Shown: one piece after another, positions 1-8,458 of the stretch
Position numbering within the stretch: the first letter of the stretch is position 1
Layout of the letters: the number at the start of each line of letters is the position of its first letter
Notes under the pieces: model-generated
The model's database searches: none
The model's input: the letters and a program-made list of their open reading frames with translations, nothing else
Told to the model about the DNA's origin: nothing
DNA from: Caldimonas mangrovi
GTDB lineage: Bacteria > Pseudomonadota > Gammaproteobacteria > Burkholderiales > Burkholderiaceae_C
Direction of reading: 5' to 3'
Assembly (NCBI RefSeq): GCF_023721835.1
Contig: NZ_JAMKFE010000001.1
Coordinates: 186,001-250,000 of the forward strand
Length of the DNA stretch: 64,000 nt
Program-made: the position numbers and the translations under genes

Positions 1-104
1 ACACTGTCGGACAGCCTGTATTCGGCCAGGCCGAGGTGCCCGTCCACACGGGCCTCGAAGCGGTGTGCACCCGGGTTGTGTATCACGTCGACGGACTCTT
101 CCAT
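1..104 (-). CDS. GNAT-type N-acetyltransferase, N-terminal part (runs off left edge)
   Basis: An open frame on the minus strand begins with ATG at 104 and stays open to the window edge (34 codons visible). The visible residues include RFEARVDGHLGLAEYRL, which resembles the first strand pair of the small YjdJ/NATD1-like GCN5-related acetyltransferases (about 90-100 residues in full). Those proteins use acyl-CoA, but the acyl-CoA loop lies outside the window, so activity cannot be judged. No strong ribosome-binding site precedes the ATG. The 268 bases between it and the next gene hold no convincing frame. Confidence 0.55.
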   Translation of the reverse strand, partial: MEESVDVIHNPGAHRFEARVDGHLGLAEYRLSDS

Positions 105-372
105 GAGCGATGTAGCGGTAGGAGCAATGCCTCGACTGTAGCGGCGTCCCGACACACCTGCTGGCTGCAGGGGCGCCGCGACCCACTCCCCGCCGGCGCC
201 GTGGCCCTTGCGGGATGCCGCCCCTGCGGGGCAGTGTTCGGCGTACGCTTGTGAGCGGGTTCACCCGCTGCAGAAGGCGGCGGCTGCGACTTCGTCGCGC
301 GGTGCGCTGCAGCAAAGCCGCAGGCGCGCCGTTTGCACTTCGACGGGTGACCGACATGCCAGGAGGTGTTCC

Positions 373-729
373 ATGAGCGAGCTTGTCGCCGGTAGCCGAG
401 ACCTTCGTCACCCGTTGCGGTTTCGCACACTGCTGTACCGCTACTGGTTCTTCGCGTGGCTGTTCCGCGACGTCGGGCGCGGCTCGCTGTTCGAGCGCGC
501 GGCGGCATGGCGCCATAACCAGGCGCAGGCCCGCTGGCTGCCGACCTACATGCGGCGCTGGGGCATCGCCGGCGTGGCAGCCTTCGTGCTGGGCGCCGCC
601 GTCGAGCAACTGGGTGGCGCCGCCTTGCTGGCGGCGCTTTTTTTCGTGCCGTCGGCCATCACGGTGCCGGTCAATGCCGTGATCGGCGCGGCCTGGCTCG
701 GCCTGAAGCTGCTGCCCGCGCCTGTGTGA
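373..729 (+). CDS. Small membrane protein of unknown function
   Basis: A 118-residue protein that I do not recognise. The ATG at 373 follows AGGAGG at 361-366 with ideal spacing, which fixes the start. The N-terminal half is basic and aromatic (RFRTLLYRYWFFAWLFRD). Two hydrophobic stretches at about residues 60-77 and 80-112, rich in Gly/Ala/Val, are likely membrane helices. It stands alone, facing the convergent amino acid transporter operon. No catalytic motif is visible. It is probably an inner membrane protein. Confidence 0.6.
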   Translation: MSELVAGSRDLRHPLRFRTLLYRYWFFAWLFRDVGRGSLFERAAAWRHNQAQARWLPTYMRRWGIAGVAAFVLGAAVEQLGGAALLAALFFVPSAITVPVNAVIGAAWLGLKLLPAPV

Positions 730-892
730 CGTGAACCGCCCCTGCGGCCCACAGGCGCGCCCTGCCGGCCGCGCCAGGCCGGAGGTCAGCCTTTCAAGAG
801 GCGGCGCTGCTGGACCGGCAGAGCCTCACGCCTCGGCATCACTCGCACGGCAGGCCGTGCATGGCCGCATGGAGAGCGCCCGCGGTGAACTT

Positions 893-1663
893 CTACGTGT
901 CGAGAGCGCCGAGAAACTGACGCAGTTCCGGCGTGCGCGGGTGGCCGAACAGCTCATCGGGCGCGCCGGCCTCGTGAATGCGGCCGGCGTGCATGAACAG
1001 CACGCGGTCGGCCACCTTGCGCGCGAAGTTCATCTCGTGCGTCACCATCAGCAGCGTCATGCCTTCGTCGGCCAGTGACTCCACCACGCGCAGCACGTCT
1101 CCCACCAGCTCGGGGTCGAGTGCCGATGTGATCTCGTCGCACAGCAGCACGGCGGGCTCCATCGCCAGCGCGCGCGCGATCGCGACGCGCTGCTGCTGGC
1201 CGCCGGAGAGCTGGTCGGGGTAGGCGTCGAACTTTTCGCCCAGGCCGACGCGGGCGAGCAGCCGGCGCGCCTGGTCCTGCGCGGCGTGGGCATCGCGCTG
1301 CTTGACCAGCGACGGCGCCAGCATCACGTTGCGGCCGACCGTGAGGTGCGGGAACAGGTTGAAGCTCTGGAAGATCATGCCGACACGCTGTCGCAGGCCG
1401 CGCATCGCGCGCGCGTCGCCGTGCAGCAGCGGCTGGCCATCGACCGTGAGTGCACCTTCGTCGAAGCTTTCCAGTCCGTTGACGCAGCGCAGCAGCGTGC
1501 TCTTGCCCGACCCGCTCTTGCCGATGATGGCGATCACCTCGCCGGGCTCGACCGCGAGATCAATGCCCTTGAGCACCTCGTGGGTGCCGAAGCGCTTGCG
1601 CAGCGAAGCGATCTCGACCAGCGGCCGCGCCGAGGCGCCAGCGACTCCGTCAACGCCTGACAT
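893..1663 (-). CDS. Polar amino acid ABC transporter, ATP-binding protein (GlnQ/HisP type)
   Basis: The 256-residue ATPase that powers uptake by the two permeases encoded upstream. It has Walker A GKSGSGKST at residues 48-56, the Q-loop in MIFQSFNLFPH, the ABC signature LSGGQQQR near residue 158, Walker B AVLLCDEITSALD, and the switch His in MVTHEMNFAR. This is the classic polar amino acid (PAAT) ATPase pattern and length. Its start overlaps the end of the adjacent permease gene by 14 bases, which indicates translational coupling. It is the last gene of the operon. The exact amino acid transported cannot be read from the sequence. Confidence 0.93.
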   Translation of the reverse strand: MSGVDGVAGASARPLVEIASLRKRFGTHEVLKGIDLAVEPGEVIAIIGKSGSGKSTLLRCVNGLESFDEGALTVDGQPLLHGDARAMRGLRQRVGMIFQSFNLFPHLTVGRNVMLAPSLVKQRDAHAAQDQARRLLARVGLGEKFDAYPDQLSGGQQQRVAIARALAMEPAVLLCDEITSALDPELVGDVLRVVESLADEGMTLLMVTHEMNFARKVADRVLFMHAGRIHEAGAPDELFGHPRTPELRQFLGALDT

Positions 1664-2300
1664 GCAATCTCCTTTCGAGCGTGCGGCTCCAGGCCGACAC
1701 CGGGTAGCACAGCGCGAAATACATCAGCGCCACGCAGCTGTAGACGGCGAACGGACGGAAGGTGGCGTTGGTGATCATGGTGCCGGCCTTGGTCAGCTCG
1801 ACGAAGCCGATCACCGACGCGAGCGCCGTGCCCTTGACCACCTGCACCAGGAAGCCCACCGTCGGCGGTATGGCGACGCGCAGCGCCTGCGGCAGGATCA
1901 CGTGCCGCAATTGCTCGCCGAAGCTCAAGGCCAGGCTTTGCGCCGCCTCCCACTGGCCCTTGGGCACCGCCAGCACGCAGCCGCGCCAGATCTCGGTCAG
2001 GAAGGCGCTCGTGTACAGCGTCAATGCGACGCCGGCGGCCGTCCACGCCGACACGTCGACGCCGAACAGTGCGATGCCGAAGTACGCGAGAAACAGCTGC
2101 ATCAGCAGCGGCGTGCCCTGGAACAGTTGGACGTAGCCCGCCACCAGCGGCTCGGCTCCGCGCAGCTTCGCCAGTCGCGCAACCAGCAACGCCAGCCCGA
2201 GCAGCCCGCCGCCCAGGAAGGCGATCAGCGACAGCGCCACCGTCCAGCGTGCGGCCAGCAGCAAGTTGCGCAGGATGTCCCACAGCGTGAACTCGACCAT
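1650..2300 (-). CDS. Polar amino acid ABC transporter permease (second subunit)
   Basis: A 216-residue inner membrane permease of the His/Glu/Gln/Arg family. The start is ATG at 2300 (MVEFTLWDIL); the frame is open further upstream but that part lies over the preceding permease gene in another frame. The EAA loop that docks on the ATPase is visible as QWEAAQSLALSFGEQLRHVILPQALR. Several hydrophobic helices with PLLMQLFLAYFG are typical of the family. It lies 5 bases downstream of the first permease stop and overlaps the ATPase gene, so it sits in the middle of the operon. Confidence 0.9.
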   Translation of the reverse strand: MVEFTLWDILRNLLLAARWTVALSLIAFLGGGLLGLALLVARLAKLRGAEPLVAGYVQLFQGTPLLMQLFLAYFGIALFGVDVSAWTAAGVALTLYTSAFLTEIWRGCVLAVPKGQWEAAQSLALSFGEQLRHVILPQALRVAIPPTVGFLVQVVKGTALASVIGFVELTKAGTMITNATFRPFAVYSCVALMYFALCYPVSAWSRTLERRLHVRR

Positions 2301-2305
2301 CGCGA

Positions 2306-2965
2306 TTACCGGTGAAAGATGAAGCGGGGGCCGGCCCAGTTGAGCGCACGCCGTAGCGCGATCGCGAGCACCAGATAAAGGCCGGTCGCGACGATGAAGG
2401 ACTCGAAGCCGCGGAAGCTTCGGCTCTGGATCAGGTTGGCCGCGTACGACAGCTCTTCGGTCGCGATCTGGCCGCACACCGCGGAGCCGAGCATCACGAT
2501 GACGATCTGGCTGACCAGCGCAGGCCACACCTTCTTGAGTGCGGGCGGCAGCACGACACGCGTGTAGACCTGCCAGCGGTCGAGCGCGAGGCTCATTGCC
2601 GCTTCAATCTGTCCGCGCGGCGTGGCCTGCACGCCGGCGCGTACGATCTCGGTGGCATAGGCCCCGAGGTTGATCACCATGGCCAGCACCGAGGCGACCT
2701 CGGGCGAGAGTCTGACTCCCAGCGCCGGCAGCCCGAAAAAGATGAAGAAGAGCTGCACGATGAACGGTGTGTTGCGGACCAGCTCGACGTAAGCGCCGAC
2801 GGCCAGGCGCAGCGGCATTGCGCCGTCGGACCGCGCCCACGCGCATGCGACGCCGAGCAGGGCGCCGAGCGCGGCCGATACTGCGGTCAGCGCCGCCGTG
2901 ACCGCGACGCCTTGGGCCAGCAGCGGCCACTCGGCGAGCACGACACCGAAATCGAGTTCGACCAT
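2306..2965 (-). CDS. Polar amino acid ABC transporter permease (first subunit)
   Basis: A 219-residue permease starting at ATG 2965. The hallmark NTPFIVQLFFIFFG segment and the EAA loop (QIEAAMSLALDRWQVYTRVVLPPALK) are both present. It is homologous to the downstream permease, so the transporter core is a heterodimer rather than the homodimer found in GlnP-only systems. The gene begins 18 bases after the binding-protein gene ends, within one operon running from the GntR regulator to the ATPase. Confidence 0.9.
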   Translation of the reverse strand: MVELDFGVVLAEWPLLAQGVAVTAALTAVSAALGALLGVACAWARSDGAMPLRLAVGAYVELVRNTPFIVQLFFIFFGLPALGVRLSPEVASVLAMVINLGAYATEIVRAGVQATPRGQIEAAMSLALDRWQVYTRVVLPPALKKVWPALVSQIVIVMLGSAVCGQIATEELSYAANLIQSRSFRGFESFIVATGLYLVLAIALRRALNWAGPRFIFHR

Positions 2966-2983
2966 CTGCGGCCCTGATCCGGC

Positions 2984-3766
2984 TTACTGGGGCAGTTCAC
3001 CGGCCGGGCGACCCAGCCATTTGCGTGCCAGCTTGTCCAGCTCGCCGTCCGTCTTGGCCTGCGCGATGATCTCGTTGACCTTGTTGCGCAACTTGTCTTC
3101 GCCCTTGGCGACGCCAATGAAGTTGGGCGAGTCCTTCAGCACGAACTTGTACTCGGCCCCGAGTTGCGGGTTCTTCGAAATCATGTTGCCGGCGACCGAG
3201 GCGCCGGTCGCGATCAGCTGTACCTGGCCGGAGACGAAAGCCGAGACCGTCGCGTTGTTGTCCTCGAAGCGCTTGATGTCGGTGCCGGCGGGGGCGATCT
3301 TGGTCAGTTCCATGTCCTCGATCGCGCCGCGCGTGACCGAGACCGACTTGCCGGTCAGGTCCGCGACGCCCTTGATGGAGAGCGTCTTGGGGCCGAACAC
3401 CGCCTGGAAGAAGGGCGAGTAGGCGGCCGTGAAGTCGATCACCTTCTCGCGCTCGGCGTTCTTGCCCAGTGTCGAGATCACGAGGTCGGCCTTGCGCGTC
3501 TGCAGGTAGGGGATGCGGTTGGTGCTGGACACCGGCACCAGTTCCACCTTCACGCCGAGCCTGGTCGCGACGTGGCGCGCCATGTCGACGTCCAGGCCCT
3601 GGGGTTGCAGGTCGGTGCCGACGAAGCCGTAGGGCGGAAAGTCGGTCGGCACCGCGATGCGGATCTGGCGCGACTTCATCACGTCGTCGAGCGCGGTCTG
3701 GGCAATGGCGCCGGCGGCCGCAGCGAGCGCGACGGCACCCAGTGCGAGGGATCGAACGAACTTCAT
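2984..3766 (-). CDS. Polar amino acid ABC transporter, periplasmic binding protein
   Basis: A 260-residue family 3 solute-binding protein. ATG at 3766 follows GGAGAGGTGCT, and the first 22 residues form a signal peptide ending in AIAQ. The mature part has the family pattern: RIAVPTDFPPYGF, GLDVDMARHVATRLGVKVELVPV, and KADLVISTLGKNAEREKVIDFTAAY. It should capture a polar amino acid in the periplasm and deliver it to the two permeases. Its ATG overlaps the stop of the upstream GntR gene by four bases (ATGA), so regulator and transporter are translated from the same transcript. Confidence 0.92.
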   Translation of the reverse strand: MKFVRSLALGAVALAAAAGAIAQTALDDVMKSRQIRIAVPTDFPPYGFVGTDLQPQGLDVDMARHVATRLGVKVELVPVSSTNRIPYLQTRKADLVISTLGKNAEREKVIDFTAAYSPFFQAVFGPKTLSIKGVADLTGKSVSVTRGAIEDMELTKIAPAGTDIKRFEDNNATVSAFVSGQVQLIATGASVAGNMISKNPQLGAEYKFVLKDSPNFIGVAKGEDKLRNKVNEIIAQAKTDGELDKLARKWLGRPAGELPQ

Positions 3767-4536
3767 AGCACCTCTCCAAGATAGGTTGAATCGGACGGGT
3801 CGTCCGTGCGGGGGCGAGTCTTGCCGCCACCACGGGCAGCAGGGGCGGTGGTGGCATCGCCGGTGCCCTTGGCGACCGGCTGCAGTGCATCGCGCAGCCG
3901 GGCCAGAGGGTCTTGCGAGGTGTCGGCGCGCAGGCCGGCTTGCACGTTGTCCAGGTGTGCGGCCATCAGCTGCTCGGCCAGCGCCGCGTCGCCGCGTTCG
4001 AGCGCTTCGACGATACGCACGTGCTCCTCGCAGGACTGCTCGGCCTGATGCGACGACTGGTAGAGCATCGCGATCAGCGTGGTGCGTGCAGTGAAGTCGC
4101 GCAGCGTCTCTGCCAGCAGGCCGTTGCCGATGCATTCAGCCAGGCAGACGTGGAAATCACCGAGCAGGAAACTGCGCGAGCCGACGTCGTGACCCTTCAG
4201 CGCGGCTTTTTCGCGGTTCACGTGGCTCTTCAGCTGCTTCAGTGCCGCGGGGGCGATGCGCGGCAGGTGCCGGATCATGCCGAGTTCCAGCACCCGTCTC
4301 GCCTCGAAGGCTTCGCGTGCTTCGTCGAGCGATGGCTCGATGACGTACCAGCCGCGGCGTGCGCTCACCGTGACGATGCCGCGCGCGGCGAGCCGTGTCA
4401 GCGCTTCGCGGACCAGCGTGCGGCTGCAGTCGAACAGCATCGCCAGTTGCTGCTCGCCCAGTCGCGTTCCGGGCGCGAGCCGCTGCGCCAGGATGGCTTC
4501 GACGATGCGGTTGGCGATGGTGGCGGAGGTGGTCAT
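3763..4536 (-). CDS. GntR-family (FadR/FCD type) transcriptional regulator of the transporter operon
   Basis: A 257-residue regulator. The winged helix lies in the first 75 residues (recognition helix around SRTLVREALTRLAARG). An all-helical FCD effector domain follows, with the usual metal or effector His residues in GDFHVCLAE, EEHVRIVEALERGD and MAAHLDNV. ATG at 4536 is the best start; codons further upstream run through the operator region. It heads the operon, and its stop overlaps the binding-protein start. Two copies of a 12-bp palindromic core lie upstream (4578-4589 and 4740-4751), so it most likely represses its own operon and is released by the transported compound or a metabolite of it. 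Confidence 0.88.
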   Translation of the reverse strand: MTTSATIANRIVEAILAQRLAPGTRLGEQQLAMLFDCSRTLVREALTRLAARGIVTVSARRGWYVIEPSLDEAREAFEARRVLELGMIRHLPRIAPAALKQLKSHVNREKAALKGHDVGSRSFLLGDFHVCLAECIGNGLLAETLRDFTARTTLIAMLYQSSHQAEQSCEEHVRIVEALERGDAALAEQLMAAHLDNVQAGLRADTSQDPLARLRDALQPVAKGTGDATTAPAARGGGKTRPRTDDPSDSTYLGEVL

Positions 4537-4574
4537 GGTGCGTTCCCGGACGAGCCGGTACGCAAGGGCCATGC

Positions 4575-4592
4575 CATCTTGCATACAAGATG
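4575..4592 (-). promoter_or_regulatory. Candidate GntR operator, promoter-proximal copy
   Basis: The sequence CATCTTGCATACAAGATG has 7-base inverted arms around a 4-base centre. It sits 39 bases upstream of the regulator ATG at 4536. Its core CTTGCATACAAG is the exact reverse complement of the core of the second site at 4740-4751, and it matches the TTGTATACAA-like sites known for FadR-subfamily GntR proteins. The position suits repression by blocking RNA polymerase. Confidence 0.7.
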
Positions 4593-4734
4593 GGTGCACC
4601 ACGCACGTGCGAAACATGGCTGTCGTGCACACGCAATGGGCGTGCATGCTGCGCCGCGCACGGCTTTGTGGCAGGCGCCGGCCGGGCGGGCTTGCAGCCT
4701 GCCGTCGTGGTGTATCGGTGCGGAATCCGGTTCA

Positions 4735-4756
4735 CACGGCTTGTATGCAAGCCGTG
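4735..4756 (-). promoter_or_regulatory. Candidate GntR operator, distal copy
   Basis: A perfect inverted repeat with 9-base arms (CACGGCTTG and CAAGCCGTG) and a 4-base spacer. The core CTTGTATGCAAG equals the reverse complement of the proximal site. It lies 162 bases from the proximal copy, just beyond the end of the proQ-like gene. The matching centre, unlike a simple hairpin, argues for a protein-binding site; the pair could support looping. It could also form an RNA hairpin at the 3' end of the upstream gene. Confidence 0.6.
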
Positions 4757-4762
4757 CGGCTG

Positions 4763-5485
4763 CTACGGGCGGCTCTTGCCGCGCGGGCGATCGGACGGAC
4801 GCGGGCCGCGGTCGCGCCTGGGCGGCGGGGGGCTGGCCTCGCGCAGCAGCCGGTCGAGCTGCACCGGATGCATCTTGCGTTGCTCGGCGAACGCCGCGAC
4901 GCTGAGGCCGCTGGCACGGAAGCTCGACAGCAGTTCGGCGAGGAACTGCTGGCGCTCTTCGCGCTCACGGCGCGCGGTGTCGAGTTGCTCGTCGAGCTGC
5001 TGCGGGTCCACGCCCTTGAGCACGCAGAAGTTCTCGCGCGTCAGTGTGGTGCCTTCGAAGTCGCGCAGCAGCCCGGCGCGGAAGTTGCGCTGTGCATGCG
5101 CCTGCGCACGCTCGGCCTGCTCCTGCGCGCGACGTTCGTCGTGCCGCTCGCGTCGCTGCGCCAGCGCCTGCAGCGCGATCTGGCGGTGCTCTTCGCTCAG
5201 TTCGCCGGCCGGCTGGCCGTCGAGGTCGTAGCGATGGGTTCCGGTGCTGACCGCACGCAGATAGGCATCGCTCATCGTGTAGCGGCGCAGGAAGGCCGAC
5301 AGCGTCTGCTTCGAAAACGTATCGGGGCTGCGCTCCTGGATATCGGTCTGGATGCGCAGCTTCAAGGGTTTGGGCTTGCCGCCGAACAGCGCCGGAAAGC
5401 GCTCCTTCAGCAGCGAGGCGCATTCAGCGACGGTCATGCCGGGGGGCGGGTCGCTCGGGGCGCTGGGGCTCGGTTCGGGATTCAT
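4763..5485 (-). CDS. proQ: ProQ/FinO-domain RNA chaperone
   Basis: A 240-residue protein with a ProQ/FinO domain at about residues 17-115 (LLKERFPALF, PLKLRIQTDI, LRRYTMSDAYLRAV, HRYDLDG). This fold binds structured RNAs and small RNA 3' ends. It is followed by a long charged region rich in Gln/Arg/Glu, likely helical (about residues 115-190), and a basic Pro/Arg tail (RRDRGPRPSDRPRGK). The start is ATG at 5485. Some betaproteobacterial ProQ-like proteins are short; this one carries a sizeable C-terminal extension. It is transcribed alone. Confidence 0.85.
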   Translation of the reverse strand: MNPEPSPSAPSDPPPGMTVAECASLLKERFPALFGGKPKPLKLRIQTDIQERSPDTFSKQTLSAFLRRYTMSDAYLRAVSTGTHRYDLDGQPAGELSEEHRQIALQALAQRRERHDERRAQEQAERAQAHAQRNFRAGLLRDFEGTTLTRENFCVLKGVDPQQLDEQLDTARREREERQQFLAELLSSFRASGLSVAAFAEQRKMHPVQLDRLLREASPPPPRRDRGPRPSDRPRGKSRP

Positions 5486-5567
5486 CCGGGATGCGGGATA
5501 TGAGTGCGGTGCGTATTGTGAGGCCACCCGGGCCGGCGCGCACGGATTCGCTGGAACAGGAGAAGGA

Positions 5568-5599
5568 GGGCAGGGCAGCGGGAGTCCGCCGCCCTGCCC
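5568..5599 (-). terminator. Hairpin at the 3' end of the membrane-protein gene
   Basis: Perfect 9-base arms GGGCAGGGC (5568-5576) and GCCCTGCCC (5591-5599) lie 14 bases beyond the stop of the minus-strand gene at 5614. There is only a weak pyrimidine tail (TCCTTCTCC), so it may be an imperfect intrinsic terminator or an mRNA-stabilising hairpin. Confidence 0.45.
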
Positions 5600-5613
5600 A
5601 CCGACGAGGGTGC

Positions 5614-6678
5614 CTACGCCGCCTTCTTGGCGTCCTTCTTCAGCCACAGCATGGCCGCGAGGGATGCACAGATGACGACACTGCCACCGGCCTGCGCCAG
5701 CGCCTCGTGCCACTGCGGCCGTTCGACGAACGAGCCGGCGAGCACGAAGCCGATCGGCGTGGCCAGCACCGCAACGATGCCGTTCACGGCCTGGTTGCCG
5801 CTCTGCATGCCGTTGGCGTGCTGCCACGCCCACGAGTAGCCGGCGTAGACCAGCGAACCGAGGACCAGCGCTACCAGCGGCAGCGGTTCGAAGTGGACCT
5901 CGATCCGCGCACCGGTGATCGGTCCCGTCGACAGCACCAGCGCGTACAGCGACGTCACGGTCACGCCCAGCCACAGCGTGGCCTTGGTCGTGATCGCGTG
6001 GTCAACCGACCGGTCCGCCGGCAGGTCGCGCTTCTCGGCCGCGGTGATCCGTTCCTGCAGGAACGGCACGCATGCCCTCAGCGCCACCACCACCGCCAGC
6101 CAGCCGATCCACGGATTCAGCAGGCCGGACGGATCCATCTCGAAGGCGACCAGCACGCCGACGCCGCAGCCGGCGACCGGGAGCAGCAGCAGGAGCTGCT
6201 TGCCCACCCGGCGGCGAGGCTTGCTGCGCAGCCGCTTGCCGATCTCGAGCGTGGTCTTGATCGCCGAAGTCACAGCGCCCACCAGCGCCGTCGCCATCGA
6301 CGCATAGCCGACGGACAGCTTGTCGTTGAGCAAGCCTTCGATCGACACGGCCAGCAGCACGAAAGCTGCCGCGGTCATGCTCGCGCGGGCAACGTACAGA
6401 AGTTCGCTGCCTTTGCGCACACGCCAGCCGACGCTGCGCCAGCCGCTGTTGCGCTGGCGCTTGGCCGCGCGGCGCTTCCACGCCAGCACGGAGACGAACA
6501 CCAGCGCCACCACAGCGAACTGCGGCAGCACCTGCGCCGTCTTCGCGAGCACCGCGGGCCAAAGCCCCGTGCCTGCGAAGATCGACGCACTGATGGCGAG
6601 CAGGATGGGTGCCACGGCGCGTGCCACCGTGGCGATGAACGCGAAGAGCGCGCTGGCGAACCAGGTCTCGTCACGCAT
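5614..6678 (-). CDS. Polytopic inner membrane protein of unknown function
   Basis: A 354-residue protein that I cannot assign to a family. It starts at ATG 6678 and has about eight to ten hydrophobic segments, among them FAFIATVARAVAPILLAISA, VLPQFAVVALVFVSVLAW, QLLLLLPVAGCGVGVLVAF and GIVAVLATPIGFVLAGSF. Basic loops (WKRRAAKRQRNSGWR, KRLRSKPRRRVGK) probably face the cytoplasm. It ends in a lysine-rich tail. No transport or catalytic signature is visible. It is transcribed alone; the 221 bases upstream contain no other gene that I can support. Confidence 0.65.
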   Translation of the reverse strand: MRDETWFASALFAFIATVARAVAPILLAISASIFAGTGLWPAVLAKTAQVLPQFAVVALVFVSVLAWKRRAAKRQRNSGWRSVGWRVRKGSELLYVARASMTAAAFVLLAVSIEGLLNDKLSVGYASMATALVGAVTSAIKTTLEIGKRLRSKPRRRVGKQLLLLLPVAGCGVGVLVAFEMDPSGLLNPWIGWLAVVVALRACVPFLQERITAAEKRDLPADRSVDHAITTKATLWLGVTVTSLYALVLSTGPITGARIEVHFEPLPLVALVLGSLVYAGYSWAWQHANGMQSGNQAVNGIVAVLATPIGFVLAGSFVERPQWHEALAQAGGSVVICASLAAMLWLKKDAKKAA

Positions 6679-6989
6679 GGACCATCACCCCTTTCAGAGG
6701 GTCTTGTTGTTGGTCGTTGTCGATGGGGACCGTGCGATGGGCCGGACGTGTGGCCGGCACCCTGCTTCTCGACGCTCCTCAAGGGTGAGTCGCGTCTCGA
6801 AAGCCGCCTGGGTATAGGCGGCATCGCCCGCTCACAAGGCATGAGACGGGGTTCGAGTGCTCCTTTAGAGGTAGCTGTCGGATGCCACGCTGCTGACACA
6901 TGCGGGCTTCACCATGCCAGCCGGGGCGACCTGCGCATGCATCGGCCCGCGGTGCTCGCAGGCGGCGGGGCCGCATGCACGCATGCGGC

Positions 6990-7442
6990 ATGCGAAGATC
7001 GCTGCTCATGCGCTCGATGCCCCGCCGACCCCATCAAGCCGCTCGCCCACGCAAGGGCGGCATGCGCCGTCGTGCTCAAGCAGGGCATGCCGACCTTGGC
7101 GCCGTGGCGGCGTTCGCCCTGCTCTATGCCGTGGCCGTGTTCCAGTGGCAGGTTCCCGGCTGGACGGTGGGGATCTACATCGTGGCCAGTGCGACGGCCC
7201 TTTGGCTTTACGCTGCCGACAAGCACGCTGCGATGAGGGGGCGCTGGCGCGTTCCGGAAGCGACCCTGCTGTGGGTCGGCTTGGCGTGTGGTTGGCCCGG
7301 CGCCATCATGGCGCAGCGACTGCTGCGCCACAAGACGCGCAAGACATCGTTCCAGGCGGCGTTCGCTGCCACGGTCGCGCTCAATGTCGCGGGGTTCGTG
7401 CTGTTGGCCACGCCGGCCGGGCGCAGCGTGCTCGGCTGGTGA
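6990..7442 (+). CDS. DUF1294-family small membrane protein
   Basis: About 150 residues. The C-terminal 110 residues match the DUF1294 pattern: a hydrophobic helix (VAAFALLYAVAVFQW), a short loop with YAADKHAA, then RVPEATLLWVGLACGWPGAIMAQRLLRHKTRKTSFQAAF and a last helix. In related proteins this domain is often fused to a cold-shock domain; here only a basic N-terminal stretch precedes it. The true start is uncertain: ATG at 6990 or 7017 fit best, and neither has a strong ribosome-binding site. The function of the family is unknown. Confidence 0.7.
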   Translation: MRRSLLMRSMPRRPHQAARPRKGGMRRRAQAGHADLGAVAAFALLYAVAVFQWQVPGWTVGIYIVASATALWLYAADKHAAMRGRWRVPEATLLWVGLACGWPGAIMAQRLLRHKTRKTSFQAAFAATVALNVAGFVLLATPAGRSVLGW

Positions 7443-7451
7443 CGCTGCCCC

Positions 7452-8249
7452 TCAGAGCGCGCGGGGCTCGGCACGCACCGGCACGAGCCGATTCGCACGG
7501 CGCACCGGACGCACGTGGCGCGCCAGTTCGCTCCATGCGGCCAGTGCATCGGCATACAGCGGGTGGTCGTCGAGCAGACGTTGCAGCAGCGCCCTGGCTG
7601 CGTGCGGCTCGCCCAACAGCGTGAGCGCACGTGCCAGCCCGAGCCGGGCCCATGGCAGTGCGCGCGACGCCAGCACGGCCTCGTACATCTCGCGCGCAGC
7701 GAACGGATCGCCCCGGTCGAGGTGCAACTGTGCGGCCAGCCGCAATGCCTGAACCCAGTAAGGCGCGCGTGTGGCATGACGGCCCCGGCACAAGCGGTCG
7801 ACCTCGGCGTGGCGGCCCTGCTGCAACGCGGCGATCACGTCAGCCAGCGCATGCTGCCGCTGGCGCGCCTGGGCGAGGCGCTCGCCCAGCGCATGCTCGG
7901 TGCACGGAAGCTGCAGGCAGGCGTCGGCCAGTTCCAGCGCCTCGACATGCCGCACGCGCACCGGATCCGGGCAGATCAGCACCACCATTGTGGACGCCGG
8001 CAGCAGGCCGGCGGCCCTGAGTGTCGCGAGGTTGCTCGAACGCCCGGCGGACGCTGGTACTTCGGTGCAGACCACGATATCGCGCGGCGCGACTCGCAGC
8101 AGCTCCTGCGCTTCTTCGGCCACGGGGCAGGTTTGCACCTGGCCGATGCCCAGGTTGCGCAGCATGGCGGAGACGATGCTGCGCCAGGCGGTATCGCCGT
8201 CGATGACCAGGGCTGTTGCATTGCCGATCTCTGCGTCGAGCGCCTGCAT
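7452..8249 (-). CDS. Receiver-like domain plus TPR protein
   Basis: A 265-residue protein. Residues 1-115 look like a response-regulator receiver (ATALVIDGDTAWRSIVSAMLRNLG, then PRDIVVCTEVPAS, then a VLICPD strand), but the phosphoacceptor position reads VVCTE rather than a conserved Asp and the acidic pocket is reduced. The C-terminal half (about 130-250) is a run of helical TPR-like repeats (QALRLAAQLHLDRGDPFAAREMYEAVL, LGLARALTLLGEPHAARALLQRLL). Intact relatives fuse a receiver to TPRs; this copy is probably a phosphorylation-independent adaptor. It starts at ATG 8249 and is convergent with the DUF1294 gene. Confidence 0.65.
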   Translation of the reverse strand: MQALDAEIGNATALVIDGDTAWRSIVSAMLRNLGIGQVQTCPVAEEAQELLRVAPRDIVVCTEVPASAGRSSNLATLRAAGLLPASTMVVLICPDPVRVRHVEALELADACLQLPCTEHALGERLAQARQRQHALADVIAALQQGRHAEVDRLCRGRHATRAPYWVQALRLAAQLHLDRGDPFAAREMYEAVLASRALPWARLGLARALTLLGEPHAARALLQRLLDDHPLYADALAAWSELARHVRPVRRANRLVPVRAEPRAL

Positions 8250-8458
8250 GGAAGCTCCTCAACAGTGCCACGGCCCTGGGGCGCCGGGGGAGCACGCACC
8301 GCGACGACATGACGCGGCCGGCCCCTGACTTCTGATGCGGGTGCACTACGGGCATGCCGGGCGCACCTGAGCAGGCTCTATGCTCGCCGAGCTTGGTTAC
8401 AAGCGATACCTGTCGACCTTCGCAGGGCGTCCTGCGGGTGCCTCTCAGGGATGGTCCC

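Noticed and set aside
105-372. Coding potential and small hairpins between the first two genes
   Set aside because: Short overlapping frames have Arg/Pro/Ser-rich shadow composition, and the CCCC/GGGG hairpin near 219-232 lacks a T tract.
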